Positions 22,695-34,728 of a stretch of 64,000 nucleotides of DNA are shown here, in pieces; the stretch's first letter is position 1, and each line of letters begins with the position of its first letter. The position numbers and the translations under genes were made by a program. The DNA is from Micractinium sp. NFX-FRZ (lineage: Eukaryota > Chlorophyta > Trebouxiophyceae > Chlorellales > Chlorellaceae): positions 1 to 64,000 of the forward strand of contig JAPTJF010000102.1 in the NCBI GenBank assembly GCA_029339195.1, given 5' to 3'. Below the pieces are notes generated by a model. The model ran no database searches. It saw only the letters and a program-made list of their open reading frames with translations, and was not told the DNA's origin.

Positions 22695-24164
22695 ATGCAA
22701 TCCCTACGAGCAGCAATTTTCAGCTCGCTCACGAGACCCGCCTGGACTCCCGGGGCAGGATGTTTACGTGCACGGCGGCACATCAGCAGCAGGCGGCCGG
22801 CAGCAAGGGAGGCGGGCGAGCAGCGGGCGCAGGGGGCAGCAGAGCCGCCGCCGCCGCCGCCGCCGCTCAGTCCTTATGAGTTCATGCTGGAGGGCAAGCG
22901 GTTTGTGTGCACAGAATGCGGCAAGTGCTGCCAGGGGTCAGGTGAGCGCTCCTGGTGCGATAATAAGGAGCCCCCAAAGGAGTATGGGCAGTGCTGATTG
23001 CAGGCCACAGAGCGCAGTCGCTGCCTGGAAGGTGGTGCTGCTCGTCTTGCACGTCCTGCTTCTTCAACAGGTGCTGGCCTGCTGTAAGACCCTCCCTGAC
23101 CTCCCGCCTCCACCTCAGGGGAAGTGTGGGCAAATGACGCCGAGCTTGCCGCCCTGGCCCGCTCCCTGGGGCTCTCGCTGCAGCACTTCCTCACTCGGTG
23201 TGTGGGGTGGGGTGGGGTGGGGTGGGGGGCGGGTGCTCAGGGCAACAATTGTCGACTTGGGTTGAGCGGGCAAGCTGGGTGGGGCCTTTGGAGGGCAGCA
23301 ACAGGTGATCCAACCCCGCCAAACTCCCGAGTGCGGTATTCATGTTGCAGGTACACGAAAAGCTACTCCAAAAAGCCAGGCTGGCGCATGCTGAAGGTGC
23401 GCGCCGGTGCCTTGCCACAGCTGCTTGCCTAGGGCCCAGCGTGCCTAGCGCACGGCTGCACAGGACAGGGGGCAGCCTCTGGACTCCCCAGGGAAGGGGG
23501 CAGTCCAGGCGGCCGGTGGGTCGCTCATCCCCAGCTTGGCTCAACACGCCCCAGCTGATGCCAACCGCCAACTCCCTCCTCCCTCCCCTCCTGCCCGCAC
23601 GGTGCCTGCCACTGGAGCAGGTGCAAGCCAACGGCGACTGCGTCTTCCTCAAGAACGGCACGCAGTGCAGCGTGTATGGCGTGCGCCCGCTGCAGTGCAG
23701 CACCTACCCTTGGTGGCCTGAGCTGATGGATGACGGTGAGGGAGGGGAGGAGGCACAGGGGGAGTGCACGCGTTTTTATCTGTCTTGTTTCAATTAGCTA
23801 TGTAGCCAGCCAACGGTGGGCGGGTAGGGGTGTGAGAGGTGGGGCAGGGGCCAGAGAACATGACAAAGCCGGCCAAAGAACAGGGGAGGCACCTCCGCCA
23901 TGCATGCACGTGCGCACATGCATCCTGCCCTGCCCTGCCCTCATCTCAACCCGTGCCCCTCGCTCCCCATCTTCCACGCCCCGCTGCGCAGTGGCCTGGA
24001 TTGCCGAGGGCAAGGCTGTCTGCGAGGGCATTGAGCACGAGACTGCGCTGCCGGTGGATGCGCAAGAGAAGGCGGCAGTGCTCCGGGCGGCAACGGATTA
24101 CTTTACAGATCAAGCTGTCGCGGCAGAAGCGGGGCGGCGAGGGGGCGGCAAGCGGCAAGCTTGA
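22695..24164 (+). CDS. YkgJ-type (UPF0153) Cys-cluster metal-binding protein
   Basis: Exons: 22695-22941, 23119-23197, 23351-23396, 23621-23735, 23992-24164; 219 aa. An Arg/Ala/Pro-rich N-terminus of about 60 residues resembles an organellar targeting peptide. Then FVCTECGKCCQGSGEVWAND, LSLQHFLTRYTKSY, GDCVFLKNGTQCSVYGVRPL and QCSTYPWWPE follow, which is the C-x2-C-x2-CC plus C...C...RP-x-QC-x-TYP pattern of the zinc- or iron-chelate-binding domain. Bacterial relatives are implicated in metal binding; the plant and algal ones are uncharacterised. The C-terminus is acidic then basic (RRGGGKRQA). The 5' region lies directly against the transposon, which must supply part of the promoter or leader. 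Convergent with the RING gene, stops 143 bp apart. Confidence 0.85.
24103..24107 (-). terminator. Possible poly(A) signal of the RING gene inside the neighbouring exon
   Basis: TGTAA on the minus strand, 200 bp past the RING gene's stop and inside the last coding exon of the Cys-cluster gene (codons for DYFTD). Confidence 0.4.
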
Positions 24165-24306
24165 GCGCCCTGCTGGCTCGGCGGCTTGCCAGGCGGCGTC
24201 GCTGATAGCAGCCCAGTGGGAGCAGTTGCAAAAGTCTCTCTTGTTTGTTGATCGTGGCCAGCCTTGCTTGCTTGCCGTCCAAGCCTCACAATTCAGGCCG
24301 CAGCCG

Positions 24307-27300
24307 CTACACATTGTAAAACAGATTGAGCACCCTTTCCACCCACTCCCGGCAGAACGGGCAGCGGAAGTCACGTGTCCTCTCGAAGCACAGGCGGCAA
24401 CAGCAGTGCACACTGCGAGGGGTGGGAAGGGGAGGCACACGAAGCAAGGCAGCAGCGCTCATGTGCAGTGACAGCATGTGGCGGTACATCTCTTCCAGGG
24501 CATGTGAACAGCTGCACCATGACTTCAGCCGCAGGCGCGCCTATGTGACCAGCTATGCCATGCAGCCACGAAACACAGACTGCGTAGCTGCTGCGCACAC
24601 CTCACCTTGTGCCGTGCAGAAGAGCAACATCTTTGGGCCTCTGGTAGCATATCCTGCAGAGGTCACTCTCGTCCTCCAGCTCCTCCTCAGCAGGCGCAGC
24701 GGTAGGCGCAGCAGGCGCAGCGGGCGCATCGGGTGCAGCAGGCACAGCAGGCGCAGCAGGATGCGGCTCAGCTTCAGGCCGCTGCGCAGCAGCTGGCTGC
24801 TCAGCCACGGGCCGCCGCTGGGGCACAGCAGATGGCGTTGAGCTGGCAGAGGATCCTGTGCCAGCGGGCCTGCAAAGAAGCAGGGCATTGACTGCATGTT
24901 GTCGCAGATGGCTGAGACTTAGGCAGGGTCCATTCTGGGCAGCAGGACAACCATGTGCATGTGGAGCACCTCGGCAGGCCGCCAGCACACCTGGAATTGT
25001 AGAAGGCCTGCATGCTGTCCATGAAGGCATGGGTCACGTCCTCCTCTCCAACTGTTTCATGGATCCCGAGCAGCGTGCACAGACCACGCTGCATGACACA
25101 CATGACACGGCATACAAGCCTGGTTAGAGCAGACAGCACACACTAATATGGAGCATGCGCACCCTGTCAGCAGGCCTGCTTGCATGGCACACCGTGGCAC
25201 ACGCGCACTGCCATTTGGGAAGAAGTGACAGCAGGCACACAGATTGACGCCCGCCACACCCACCTTGGACCAGGGGAGCTCTCCAGAGGTGTGCCCAAAC
25301 GTCTCAAAGGCAGCCTGTGCAGCGGATGCCACAATGGCGCTGCCCTCACTGCTCTGCGGGAGGTCCAACTCCAGGCCCAGTAAGTCGCCAACAACTTGAT
25401 CCCAAATCAACGCTGGGCCGGTCCGCAGGAGCTCGGCGCGCAGTGTCCAATACTCCCGCTGCAGCTGCCCCTCCTCCTGCCACGGCAGCGGTGATGGCCC
25501 CCGCCCAAACGAGAAGCGCAGGGGGTTGGCATTGCCGGCCCCGTCCTCATCTGATGATTCATCTGCTTGCAGGAAACAGAGCAACAGGGTTGAGAAGTCA
25601 CCAAGCTTCAAAATTCTGTGGGGTCTGCGGGCGGGCCAGGTACACACGCAACCAACTCCGGCTCACCTCGGAACACAAAGTGGCCACCAGAACGCCTGCC
25701 CGTGCCTGCCCCTGCAGCATGAGAGGAACCCACATGCTCAAGGAGCCGGTGCAAGGTGGGCGGGCAGAGCACAGAAGACCAGCGCACATAAATATCCAAA
25801 CCCTCTTACCAGATCCGCTCCCGCCGGCGCCAGCCGCGGTGCCATGCCCAAAGCGTGGAACCTCTTGGGCATGCATGTCGGGGCGCACGCCTGCACACAT
25901 GCGGGCAATGCCCACGGCTGTGAGGGCTTCCTGGCTCGGGCAGGAAATGTGTTTGACACCTCATGCTGGCATGTCATGACAGGGACCACGGCCAACAGCG
26001 GTGCACAGTGGTACACAACAGTGCAGCAGCTGCTGGCCTTGGGCATATGTACTCACCTGGAAGCCTGCTAGCTCCGCCAGCTGCGGCTGCAGGCTCAGCA
26101 CTGGAGGTAAAGCGCGGGGCTTCTGTGGCGCGCCTGTGGCTGCTCATTCCTGCAGCATGTGTGTATGTGGGTGGCGGCCGCACAAATCGCTTGACGGGCC
26201 TCCCTCAGGAGCAACGGCGCAATGCAGTGCCGGGCACGCGTGTGGCTGCAGTGCACCGTCTGCTGCTGAGCGCATGCACCTACCTGCAGGCGCCTCAGCG
26301 CCGCCAGCGCCGCCTGCAGCCGCCGCAGTGGCTGCACCGCTCCTGCTCGTTGATGCGGCTGAGGCTGCCGGCGGAGCGGGTGGCCGCGCCCTAGATACTC
26401 TAACGAAGCGGCGTCCACGAAGCGGGTCATCATCTTCAAAGAGGCGCCTACTGCCACTTGTTTCTGCGACAAATGCAGGCAGCGCACAGAGCTTGCCTGC
26501 TGAACTGGGCTGATGGACCAAATATGAGGTGCCTTCTGGGCTTCCGCCCAAGAAAGAAAGTGGCAGAAGTACAAGCATGGCTTTGCACGCTCGGGGCTGC
26601 ACCCATCCCATTGCTGTCCGCCAGCACCCACCTGCGCGCTCGCCTGCGCTCCCGGCTGCTGCTGTCGCAGTTGCAGGCCCAGCCCCAAACACGAAGCGCA
26701 GAGGCTCCGGGCCCCGGATGGTGTTGTCCGCGCCTGCGCCCCCGGCTGCTGCTGTCGCAGTTGCAGACCCAGCCCCAAACACGAAGTGCGGAGGCTCCGG
26801 GCCGCGGGTGTTGTTGCCCGCTCCTGCACATGCACACAGGTGCGCAGTATTCAGTTGTGCAGCCATTGGAGGCAAGACAGGCAGCTGGCGCATGGGCATG
26901 GGCTTTGAGCCAATGCAGCAAGAAGGCGGCATGCAGCAGCGGCAGCGTGGCTCCTGCAGAAGAGGCAAGCTGATAAGGCTGCCTGCTGCGCTCACCTGTG
27001 GGCTGCTGCATCAGGGAGTGGACGGCTGCATGGAGAGCTTCCAGGGCTAGGGTCCGTTCCCCGGGAAGCACTGGTGGCGACGGTGGCTTTGCCTTCGCCA
27101 GCCAGCAAAGTGCCTGGAGCTGCAGCATGGCGGGAATCAAAGTCAGGAGCGGAAGGGGTGGACGCCGCTTCGATTGCAGTTCCAGCCGGCTCAATGCACT
27201 GGCGGCGGCTGCACAATTGCGACTCACTAGTAATGCTCTACTACCCTGCACACCCAGGGCAGCGGGCTCACCTGGGCATCTGTGATGCTGTCTGGCTCCG

Positions 27301-28186
27301 TCCTGCTGGCAGACAGCAGATCATAAGCTATGTCTGCGATTGCGCTGGCGATGCCGTCGTGGGTGGCAGCCGCAGTTGCCCCGTCGATGACGGCTCCTGT
27401 GCCCAGGCAGGCAAGCCGCACATCGTGCCAGTAAAACTGGCTGTCGAAATCTGTGCCCTCCTGCAGCTCCTTAACGCGGGCCGCTAACGCCAGGCGAAGT
27501 GCATTGTTGCCGCCACCGCTGGCGCTGCCACCACTGCCGGCTGCTGCATCGCTGCCCCCGCCGCTGCTGCCACTGGCGCCGGTGCTCCCCCTGCCGCCAC
27601 TGCTTCTGGCACCAACGCTCCCGCTGCTGCCGCTACCGCTGGCGCCGTCGCTCTGCTCGCCAACACCAGTGCCGCTCACGCCTTTGCTGTGGATGCTGCC
27701 CGCACCTGCAACGCCTGCTGCGCTGGCGGCAGCGATGGGCGCAGCGGCAGCCGCCGGTGCCGCTGCTGCCTCGTCTCGCACAGCTGGTCCGCTGCCTATG
27801 CTCAGCCGCCGCACGACTTCTGCCAGGTCAGCAGCCGTCGCATTGTCATCTGCGTGAGAGGGCGCCACCTGTGGCGCGGGCTGCCCCTCGCCGGCCACCG
27901 GCACCCCCACTTCCTCAGGTGGCCGTGCCTGCTGCACCTCCTCTCCCTCCTCCTCAGACTCTGCTGCTTGCTACACCGATGATGAGGGAGTGTGCTGTGG
28001 GCTGGTGCTTCGGGCTGGGCTGCTGGGACAGCTGAACCAGTGCGTGCCGCTACTCACCCCGGGTGCCAACTCACACTCCCTGCCGCCGTCCTCCTGCTGC
28101 GACATTTGCAGCCGCTCTGACATACCAGCATCTATCGCCTGCGATGCACCACCTGAATGGCGGACGACCTCCGCTGCATTGTCCAT
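24307..28186 (-). CDS. RING-type zinc-finger protein, probable E3 ubiquitin ligase
   Basis: Eleven exons: 28186-28075, 27963-27272, 27119-26996, 26823-26632, 26463-26284, 26100-26057, 25930-25810, 25562-25264, 25088-24991, 24869-24606, 24412-24307; 743 aa. The N-terminal half is Ala/Ser/Gly-rich and low complexity. Four similar Phe-Gly segments follow across separate exons (EPPHFVFGAG, EPLRFVFGAG, EVPRFGHGTA, NPLRFSFGRG), two of them in a tandem duplication within exon 4. The C-terminus has ESDLCRICYQRPKDVALLHG, then HCCCRLC and DFRCPFCREW: a RING of the MUL1/CGRF1-like type at the extreme C-terminus. The usual third zinc ligand Cys (LPCGH) is replaced by LLHGT. Ligase activity is inferred from the domain; the substrate is unknown. 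The exon 1 donor (T before GTGAGT) is the least certain junction. Confidence 0.75.
24315..24319 (+). terminator. Possible poly(A) signal of the Cys-cluster gene inside the RING gene
   Basis: TGTAA 151 bp past the stop at 24164, within the last codons of the RING gene on the other strand (codons for FYNV, stop). Confidence 0.45.
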
Positions 28187-29681
28187 TTCAGGGTGAGGCT
28201 ACCTCCGCCCTGGACAAGGCAAGACAGCCTCACTCAGCGACAGTAGGCGGGGGCGGGCGGCGCTGGCAGCACTGGTACGACATACAGCCAGGCGAGCTCC
28301 TGAAAGTGCGCAGCCACAGATAATCTGTGCCCCGCACGAGGTCCCGACACAGAAAGGCACTGCCTGACAGAGCGCAGCGCCTGTGGGGCATGCTTCCGCT
28401 TCCCGTCCGGGACGCACCGCGAAGCTCTCATGACATCGGTATAGACTTCAGTGGCATGATTCACCTGAATTGCCCTGTCAGCTCGCAGCTGTGGCGGTGA
28501 GAGTGCTGCACTGGCTCCGGACGACGCAGTTCTGGGTCGGGCCGGCGCTAGTGCAAGGACGGTGCTTCAATGTCGATGGACTGCGGGTTGGAGCGCATCA
28601 CGGGCGGGTCAGAGGTGCATTGCATGAACCGGCTAGGACTGCCACGTCATTCTGCCAGTGCACTGCCACTGCAGTGGCCGCCCTCTTGTTTGTTGCCTGT
28701 GTGGCGCAAGGCACCCAGCCATTATTTCCTGGTTTGGGAGTAACATAGCACTATTGACCTACTTGTTACACAGCTCAGTATGCTGCCAGCCTCTCCTCGG
28801 TGCGCACGGGTCCTCTCTAGAGGCTCTATGGGACAGAGACCCCCGTCACTACAAAGGGCGACCCCGCCGTTGAGTCAGCAGCCTGTTGGGCTCCCTTGCT
28901 GCTTTGATGCGATACGTGTGTAGTGCCCCTGTAGTGCCGTTGTGCACACATGTGAAATGCATGCACCGTGCAGGGTTGCAATATTCAGAGGAGCACAGAG
29001 GGTACTGCTCGCGCATGCCATGGTGCCCCAGTGGGGCAGCCGTGGTGCCGCCCCACGGCATGCTTAGTGGCGCTGCAGGGTGGCGAATGATGCATGGGAT
29101 GCTGCTCATAATCAGCATTCTCCTGCTCAAACTGCCATTTGGAGTTGAAGTCTGTGGTTGTAAGGAGAGGCGGTGGGAGGCGGCCAGCCGCAGCCGCCTG
29201 CCACCAGCCAATGCCCCGGCAGTGTCATCCCCGCTGCTGCAGCCGGCCAGCCATGTGGGGCAGCAGACGCTCTGGAAGTGCACGAAGTTGCGTGGTCCTT
29301 CTATCCGCGATTCTTAGGCCTGTAAGCTGAGCGCCCCTTGTCAAGAGTTGAGCGCAGCTCAGGGAGGGCTGATGAGAGGCCAGGGGCCAATTCTGGGCGT
29401 AGCTCCGGCACAGGCTGCAGAGGCAGGGGAGGCAGGCGTGCCACAAAGCAGGGGCTGGCCAGCACAGCTGCAGCAGGATAGGCTGCGGTTGAAACTGAGA
29501 GGGAAGCTTGATGCAGGCAGACGGTGCAGGGAGTTGTTGAGGGCTTTGTCTGGCCACCAGCAGAGAGGCTGAGCGGCTGTTGAGCGGTTGGGTGTCTGGC
29601 AGCACTGAGCATGCCCTGCAGCTGTGCACAAGACGGGATGGAGGCACGAGCCCCTGACAGAGTGGCAAATCAGCAGGGGAT
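28187..29681. other. Gene-free stretch, about 1.5 kb
   Basis: Promoter and leader of the RING gene lie at its left end. Open frames on both strands (for example minus 28849-29283) are short, of low complexity or lack usable splice sites. I could not support a gene. Confidence 0.45.
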
Positions 29682-30881
29682 CTACCACACCCACATGCCA
29701 TCCCCGCTGCTGCCGCCGCAAAGTGGTGGAGCAGCGCAACACTGATCCCACTTCCGGTGTTGAGGCCTCTGTGCCAGCTGGCGCCTGCCTGCTGCCAGCT
29801 GCTCCCTTGGCATGCACATTGTGAGAGAGCGCTGTTTCCGGAAGGGTGCGAGGGTTGGGGATGGCATGGCCAGATCTCTTTCGGGACTAGAGGGGACACT
29901 GTGAACTACAGCAGAAGCAAGTTTCAGGCTCTGCACTGCCAACAAATAGAGGAGGGGGCGCCTGGCAGGGAGGCTGGCTGCGCTCACTAACATGGGTGGG
30001 CCTCAGTGGGGCAGGGGCAGCGCCCCAAGCTTGTGCCAGGCCAAGGGTGTGGGCAGCACTGTGCCTTCAGTAGTGCTCCTGCCATGAGCGGTGGCGCGGC
30101 CCCAAAGTGTGGTTGCACATGGTTGCACTGCAGGCCAGGGGGTGGCGGGCCGCCAACACGGGAGGGCGAATGAGTTAGGAGGCACACGCAGCCAGGGTTT
30201 GAACAAGATATTGTGCAAACTCGCGCTGCATTCCCCCGCTGAAGCGCCGGCAATGCATGATGCTCACCTGTGCTTGAGCCACGCCTGCTCAGTATCTGCA
30301 GGCCCAGGGACAGTGAACAACCCGCTGGTTGCAATCAATTGGAAGGAGGCAGGGGCACGGACGCCCTCAAAGGGAGCAAGCAAGCATACTGCACAGCACA
30401 CCCGCACAGCATTCCCCTGCAAGGAGCCACCTCTGCAAGGACAGCCTCTCCAAGGGCAGCAGCATGGGCCCGCCCAGGGGCATGACCCAGTACCCCGCAC
30501 TCACACGAACAGCAGGATGATCAAGGCGAGGCACGCGTTCACAGCGGCACAGAACATGCAGTCCTGCCACATGTAGAAGGCTACGGCAGCCAGTAGGCAG
30601 CCGCAGCTGAACAGTTTGCACTGCCATTTCTTGCTCAGAACAGGCTCCGGCTTCGCACTGTGCGGGTCCTGCGGCGGCACCCGTCCCTGCGGCAGCGGCG
30701 AGGGCAGCGAAACCGGCGGCTGCTCTGCCACCGCGTTGCGGCGCAGGGCGATTCTGCGCACCGGCTGACTGCCTGCACAAGAGGGAAGGAGGCGGGACAA
30801 GGTGAGAGACAAGCAGGTGTCACCTGCAGCCGCTGGCGGGGGCACCGGCCGGCTGAGAACCTTGAGCGCGGCTACCTGCAT
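29682..30881 (-). CDS. Small predicted membrane protein, family not recognised
   Basis: Exons: 30881-30824, 30772-30507, 30295-30268, 29935-29682; 201 aa. A Pro/Arg-rich N-terminus is followed by KKWQCKLFSCGCLLAAVAFY and FCAAVNACLALIILLF, two hydrophobic segments separated by MWQDCM, forming a Cys-rich membrane hairpin. The C-terminal half is Ser/Pro-rich and basic (VHSVPSSPERDLAMPSP). All four exons join in phase, but no homologue is recognised and no upstream in-frame ATG exists before 30881. The last exon could end earlier at a GTGCAT donor near 29820. Function unknown. Confidence 0.42.
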
Positions 30882-31777
30882 GCAGCCCGGCTGAGCGGGC
30901 ACCTCGCGGCACCAGCGGCGCGCGGAAGCCGAGAAGGGCTGTCGCGGGCATGCTCTCCCTTGCTCGCTTGAGGCTGTCAGCAGGGCCGCAAGCAGGGCAA
31001 GTAACCTCGCCGCGGAGACCCGATGGTTCGGGGCCACAAAGCGACAAAACCCACAGTTAGCAAGGTGCCTACTCAGCAAGCAACTCACTTTGTTGTCCCA
31101 ATCGGTTTCGGAAGGCCTTTAAGTGGCAAAATGCGCACTGTGTCATTCGTGCTGCGAGCAGGCCCGGTATAGCGCCTGGGCCTTTGCACTTGTCTGCCAC
31201 CGCCGCTGCCACCGCCACCGCCGACAACTGATGGAGACGCGGATCAGCGGATGAGGGACGCGGATCAGCGGATGAGGGCAGCCAGCAGCCTAACAGCGAC
31301 CTGAGCGAGTGCGAGCATGGCTTGCCATGCAGGGCGGTGCGCCCCCCAGCCGGGCACGGGCCCCAAGACAGCCATTCGCTGTGCCGCACCGACCGCTGCT
31401 CCCACGTGCGCTGAACCTGCCATTCAAGGCTGTTACATACCCCAAACAAGAAGTTCCACGCAAATAATGACCCGGCCCGGGCCAGAGCTCTTTCAGTAGC
31501 TGCATCCTGCAGATGTGAAGCAAACAAAAGCAAAGCTGCTGCCGCAGCCGCAGCCATCCGCGGTGCCCGCCTCCCACAGCGGGCGTGGTGGGATACAGCA
31601 ATTCCACTCAACGTCGCACAAAAGCAGGTCGCCCGCTTGCTAATATTTTCAATTCAAAACTGTAAAAGTACCGGCGCAGGAGCGAGGTCTTGAGCTGCCG
31701 CCGACAAGCATGCATGCGCCGCTGGGAAGGCGTGGGAGGGCCTCAGCATTCGCCCAAACTCGAGCTCCCTCATGTCT
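30882..31777. other. Intergenic region
   Basis: Upstream flank of the small membrane-protein gene. Holds the 21-bp perfect duplication listed separately and a TA-richer stretch near 31640-31670. No gene supported; frames open on the minus strand begin with GTG or TTG, not ATG. Confidence 0.45.
31236..31277. repeat. 21-bp perfect tandem duplication
   Basis: GACGCGGATCAGCGGATGAG plus G occurs at 31236-31256 and again at 31257-31277 without a mismatch. Confidence 0.95.
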
Positions 31778-33932
31778 CGTCGGAAAGTTTTGGCCCATCG
31801 GAAACCGGCGGAAGGCCTCTGTAAATGCCCGCCGGATTCCATGAAGATTTCCGATGGCGTCAGAAAGCAGCTCCGACGGGGGCGTGTGGCCGGAAGTTCC
31901 GACGGTTGGTCATCCCCAAGCGCAGCTTCCTGCTCCCCAGGCCAACAGCGGCGGAGAACTGTGTAACCGGGTCCCCTGGCCTCAAATCTGCACCGTTTGC
32001 GGCGCTGCAAGTTGCCAGCCCTTCGTCTTGACCAGTGTCAGGAAGGGTTCACGGGAATCAGCATAGCTTTCGGTGCAGTGATATAAACACAATTGGGCAT
32101 GGAGTGTGGTTACAGCTTGAAGGCTGGGGCTGTAACCGGGGTAACCGGGCGTCGCGGCTTGCGTGCTGCGCCCGATAGGGTTCCGCGGCCTTCAACCCCT
32201 CCCTGGGGCTTGTCCAAAGGTGTCCCGAGCGGCGGTAGGGTCCTTGGTGCTGTGTGAGAGTCAAAGCACGGCCATGCACCTCGCATGTCACCAGCATGGG
32301 GCCAGGCCGCCCCGCGGGCTGGCGCGCCCAGTGGAGCCCCTTTAAAGCTCCACGCTGCATCCTTGAGGTGACACGAGTGCCTGGGAGGCAGCTGCGCTAC
32401 GCACAAGCAGCTGCAGCAGCCCGACTTGGGGTGCCGCCAGCGGTGCTGCTGCCGCTGCCGCCACCCCTGCTTGGTCTAGGCACTGGTACTGCTATGGACG
32501 TTGCACGAATGCGCTGCCCTGCACGCATTTGAACTTACACATACCATACAGCAACCACAGGCAGTTTTGTGGGAAAGGGAAGCCTGTGTGGATGCGTAGC
32601 ACATTGTTGCCGGCGAGACGGCATGCCGCCGTCGGCCGCTGGCGGTCACCCTCCCAATTTGCATGCATCCGGTGAATGAACATCTACAAGCTCCTGAATT
32701 ACCCACTTGACGTGCCAAATGGACGTGTGAGAGGCACATGGCTTCAATAGATCTTCCATCCGCGTTTGGTGCCTGCAGTGCGGCCCGTTCACGGCACCGC
32801 CTTGCACCCTCAGACAGCCCCCTTGCACCCATGCCCCACCCTGCGTTTGCACACCCCCTCGATCTGTTCTCGGCCCCCACACACCACTGAAGGTGCTTAG
32901 GTTCCCTGGCAGAGGTTAATTATGCTTTCAGGCAGCCCTGGCATGCGTTGCCAGTGCGGTGTGCTGCCGGCGGCAGGCGGTGGACAGGAGGGGTGGCCGG
33001 CCTTGTCTGCAGCCTCCGCTGCCCGCCGCCGCCCTCCGACGTCACTTGCAACTATCCAGAGAACGTACTGAAGGGCGGTAACGGCCTTCTGAGCGGAAAC
33101 AGCGGAGACCAAAAGGCGGCCCGCGCTAGCTACCTCCAACCCGACCGGCCGCTCCCTCCCTTCAGAACATCTAAAATATAGTATAAAATAGCGGAGTAAT
33201 GCGAGCGCCGCGATACAAGCACTGCGGGAGGCGCAATCGAGATCACCGCCGTTCTGCAGGAAGCTGCGCTTGGGGATGACCGGTTCCGTCGACCCCATCG
33301 GTTCGGCCCCAGACTTTCGATCGAGGTTCTGGCCGCAAAGTGAACACAGACAAGCGTATTTTCCGAATAAAGAGCGTGCTAAAGAGCACGGATTGAAAGG
33401 AAAATACGAGGGAGACGAGCAGGGACGCCAGCTGCGTGCCTGCAGGAGAGTTGATCGGGGTCGTTAGCCGGGCCCAGTAGCATGCTCTGGCCCGCCCAGT
33501 CACCGCACTGGCACCGTTCTTCGGCTTTGGCATGCCTGCAAATGCCCACCACCAAATCAGCCCCTTGCTTCTCACCCCCAGAGGCCCTTCTGCTGTCCAC
33601 CCCTTTGCTGGCGCCATTAGTAATCATTTCTGTGAATGTTGGCGGGCATACGAGACAGAAACACTCTCCAGTGGGGCTGAGCGGGGGCCGAACTGCAATG
33701 CACGCGGGCGTGCTGCGTCGCATTGCATGCTACCGGAACCAAAGGAATTTCAGATGGCAATCAGATGCCTGGCAATGCATCGGAACCACATTGGGTACCT
33801 TCGGAAGTGTGCCGGAGTTTTATATTTCCGGTGGCCGACCGTCGGAACCAGCCTCCGTTGCAGTTCTATCGCACTTCCGACGGTTTTCACTTTTTCCGAT
33901 GCCCCTTCCCGAGGGGCCAAAACTTTCCGACG
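31778..33932. mobile_element. Palindromic element with nested inverted repeats, probable DNA-transposon derivative
   Basis: Outer inverted repeat: 31778-31796 against 33914-33932, 19 bp perfect, containing GTCGGAAAGTTTTGGCCC. Inner inverted repeat: 31908-31932 against 33257-33281, 25 bp perfect, containing CATCCCCAAGCGCAGCTTCC. Both arms are studded with TTCCGACGG/TCGGAA-type motifs in both orientations, typical of subterminal transposase-binding repeats. The right arm is about 500 bp longer than the left. The interior has no recognisable transposase frame. Exact ends and a target-site duplication could not be fixed, so a complex of two nested elements is possible. Confidence 0.6.
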
Positions 33933-34728
33933 CTGGGACGGCCCATTGAGCGCAGCTGGGGGGCAGGAGGCGGCTGGGGGCGCTGCTTTGCCTGAGAGCG
34001 GGCAGCATGGCGCTGCGGCAGCGGGGCCCGACGGCGGCAGCCATGCCTGCCCCAACACATCCCGCCAGATTGGCCTGGCCCATCAACAAACATGCCCCCC
34101 GTCCCTCTGCTGCAGAGCCTTGGCACCTGTGCATCGCGCGTGCACGCCAAGCGTCAGTGCTGCCCCTTGCGCCATGCTCCGGTGTCTGGCGCCGGGCGCT
34201 GCGCAGCTCACGCCCCGCTCTGCACGTCGACAAACTACCGGCCGGCGCATGAATGCACCAGGTCAGCTGCCACCAGGCAGTCCCAGCACCCTGCAGGTTT
34301 GCGCAGTTAGAGGCTGCAACTGACGCGCGGCCTAGTATGCATGCCTTGCTGCAAGCCATGCAGGCACCGCTGCTTGGGCACCCACACCTCTGGGCCCGCC
34401 CCGCCACGCTCCAACCTGCCACCCTCTGCTGCCCCAACCCCTGAAGGCATGCTGTGCCGCATGCGTGCCGCATGACGTACATGTTGCCGCTGCCGCTGCC
34501 ACTGGCAGTCACAACCCCTTGCCGGCTGTTCAATCTTGGTCTTGCTGCTTGTCGCGCAGGGGTGGCGACTGCCTTCAACTTTGGTGGCGGCGGCGGCAGC
34601 AGCAGCACAGCAGCAACGGCAGCAGCAGCAGCAACGGCAGCAGCAGCAGCAGCGGCAGCAGCAGCGGGCCCGACACAGAGGCGGGCGGGCAGCCTGAGGC
34701 GGAGGCAGCAGAGGCGGCGACACCTGCC
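33933..34728. other. Upstream region of the unrecognised membrane-protein gene
   Basis: May hold upstream exons. An open frame from ATG 34007 looks like an Arg/Ala-rich targeting sequence, and a pyrimidine tract with CAG at about 34557-34559 could be an acceptor leading into a Ser/Asn/Gly-rich frame (CAG/AGC repeats 34590-34670) that continues into the CDS at 34729. No joined model could be proven. Confidence 0.35.

Noticed and set aside
30367..30780. Alternative minus-strand frame over the membrane-hairpin exon
   Set aside because: Joins to another putative first exon in phase but encodes no membrane segment and is low complexity; the hairpin frame is more protein-like.
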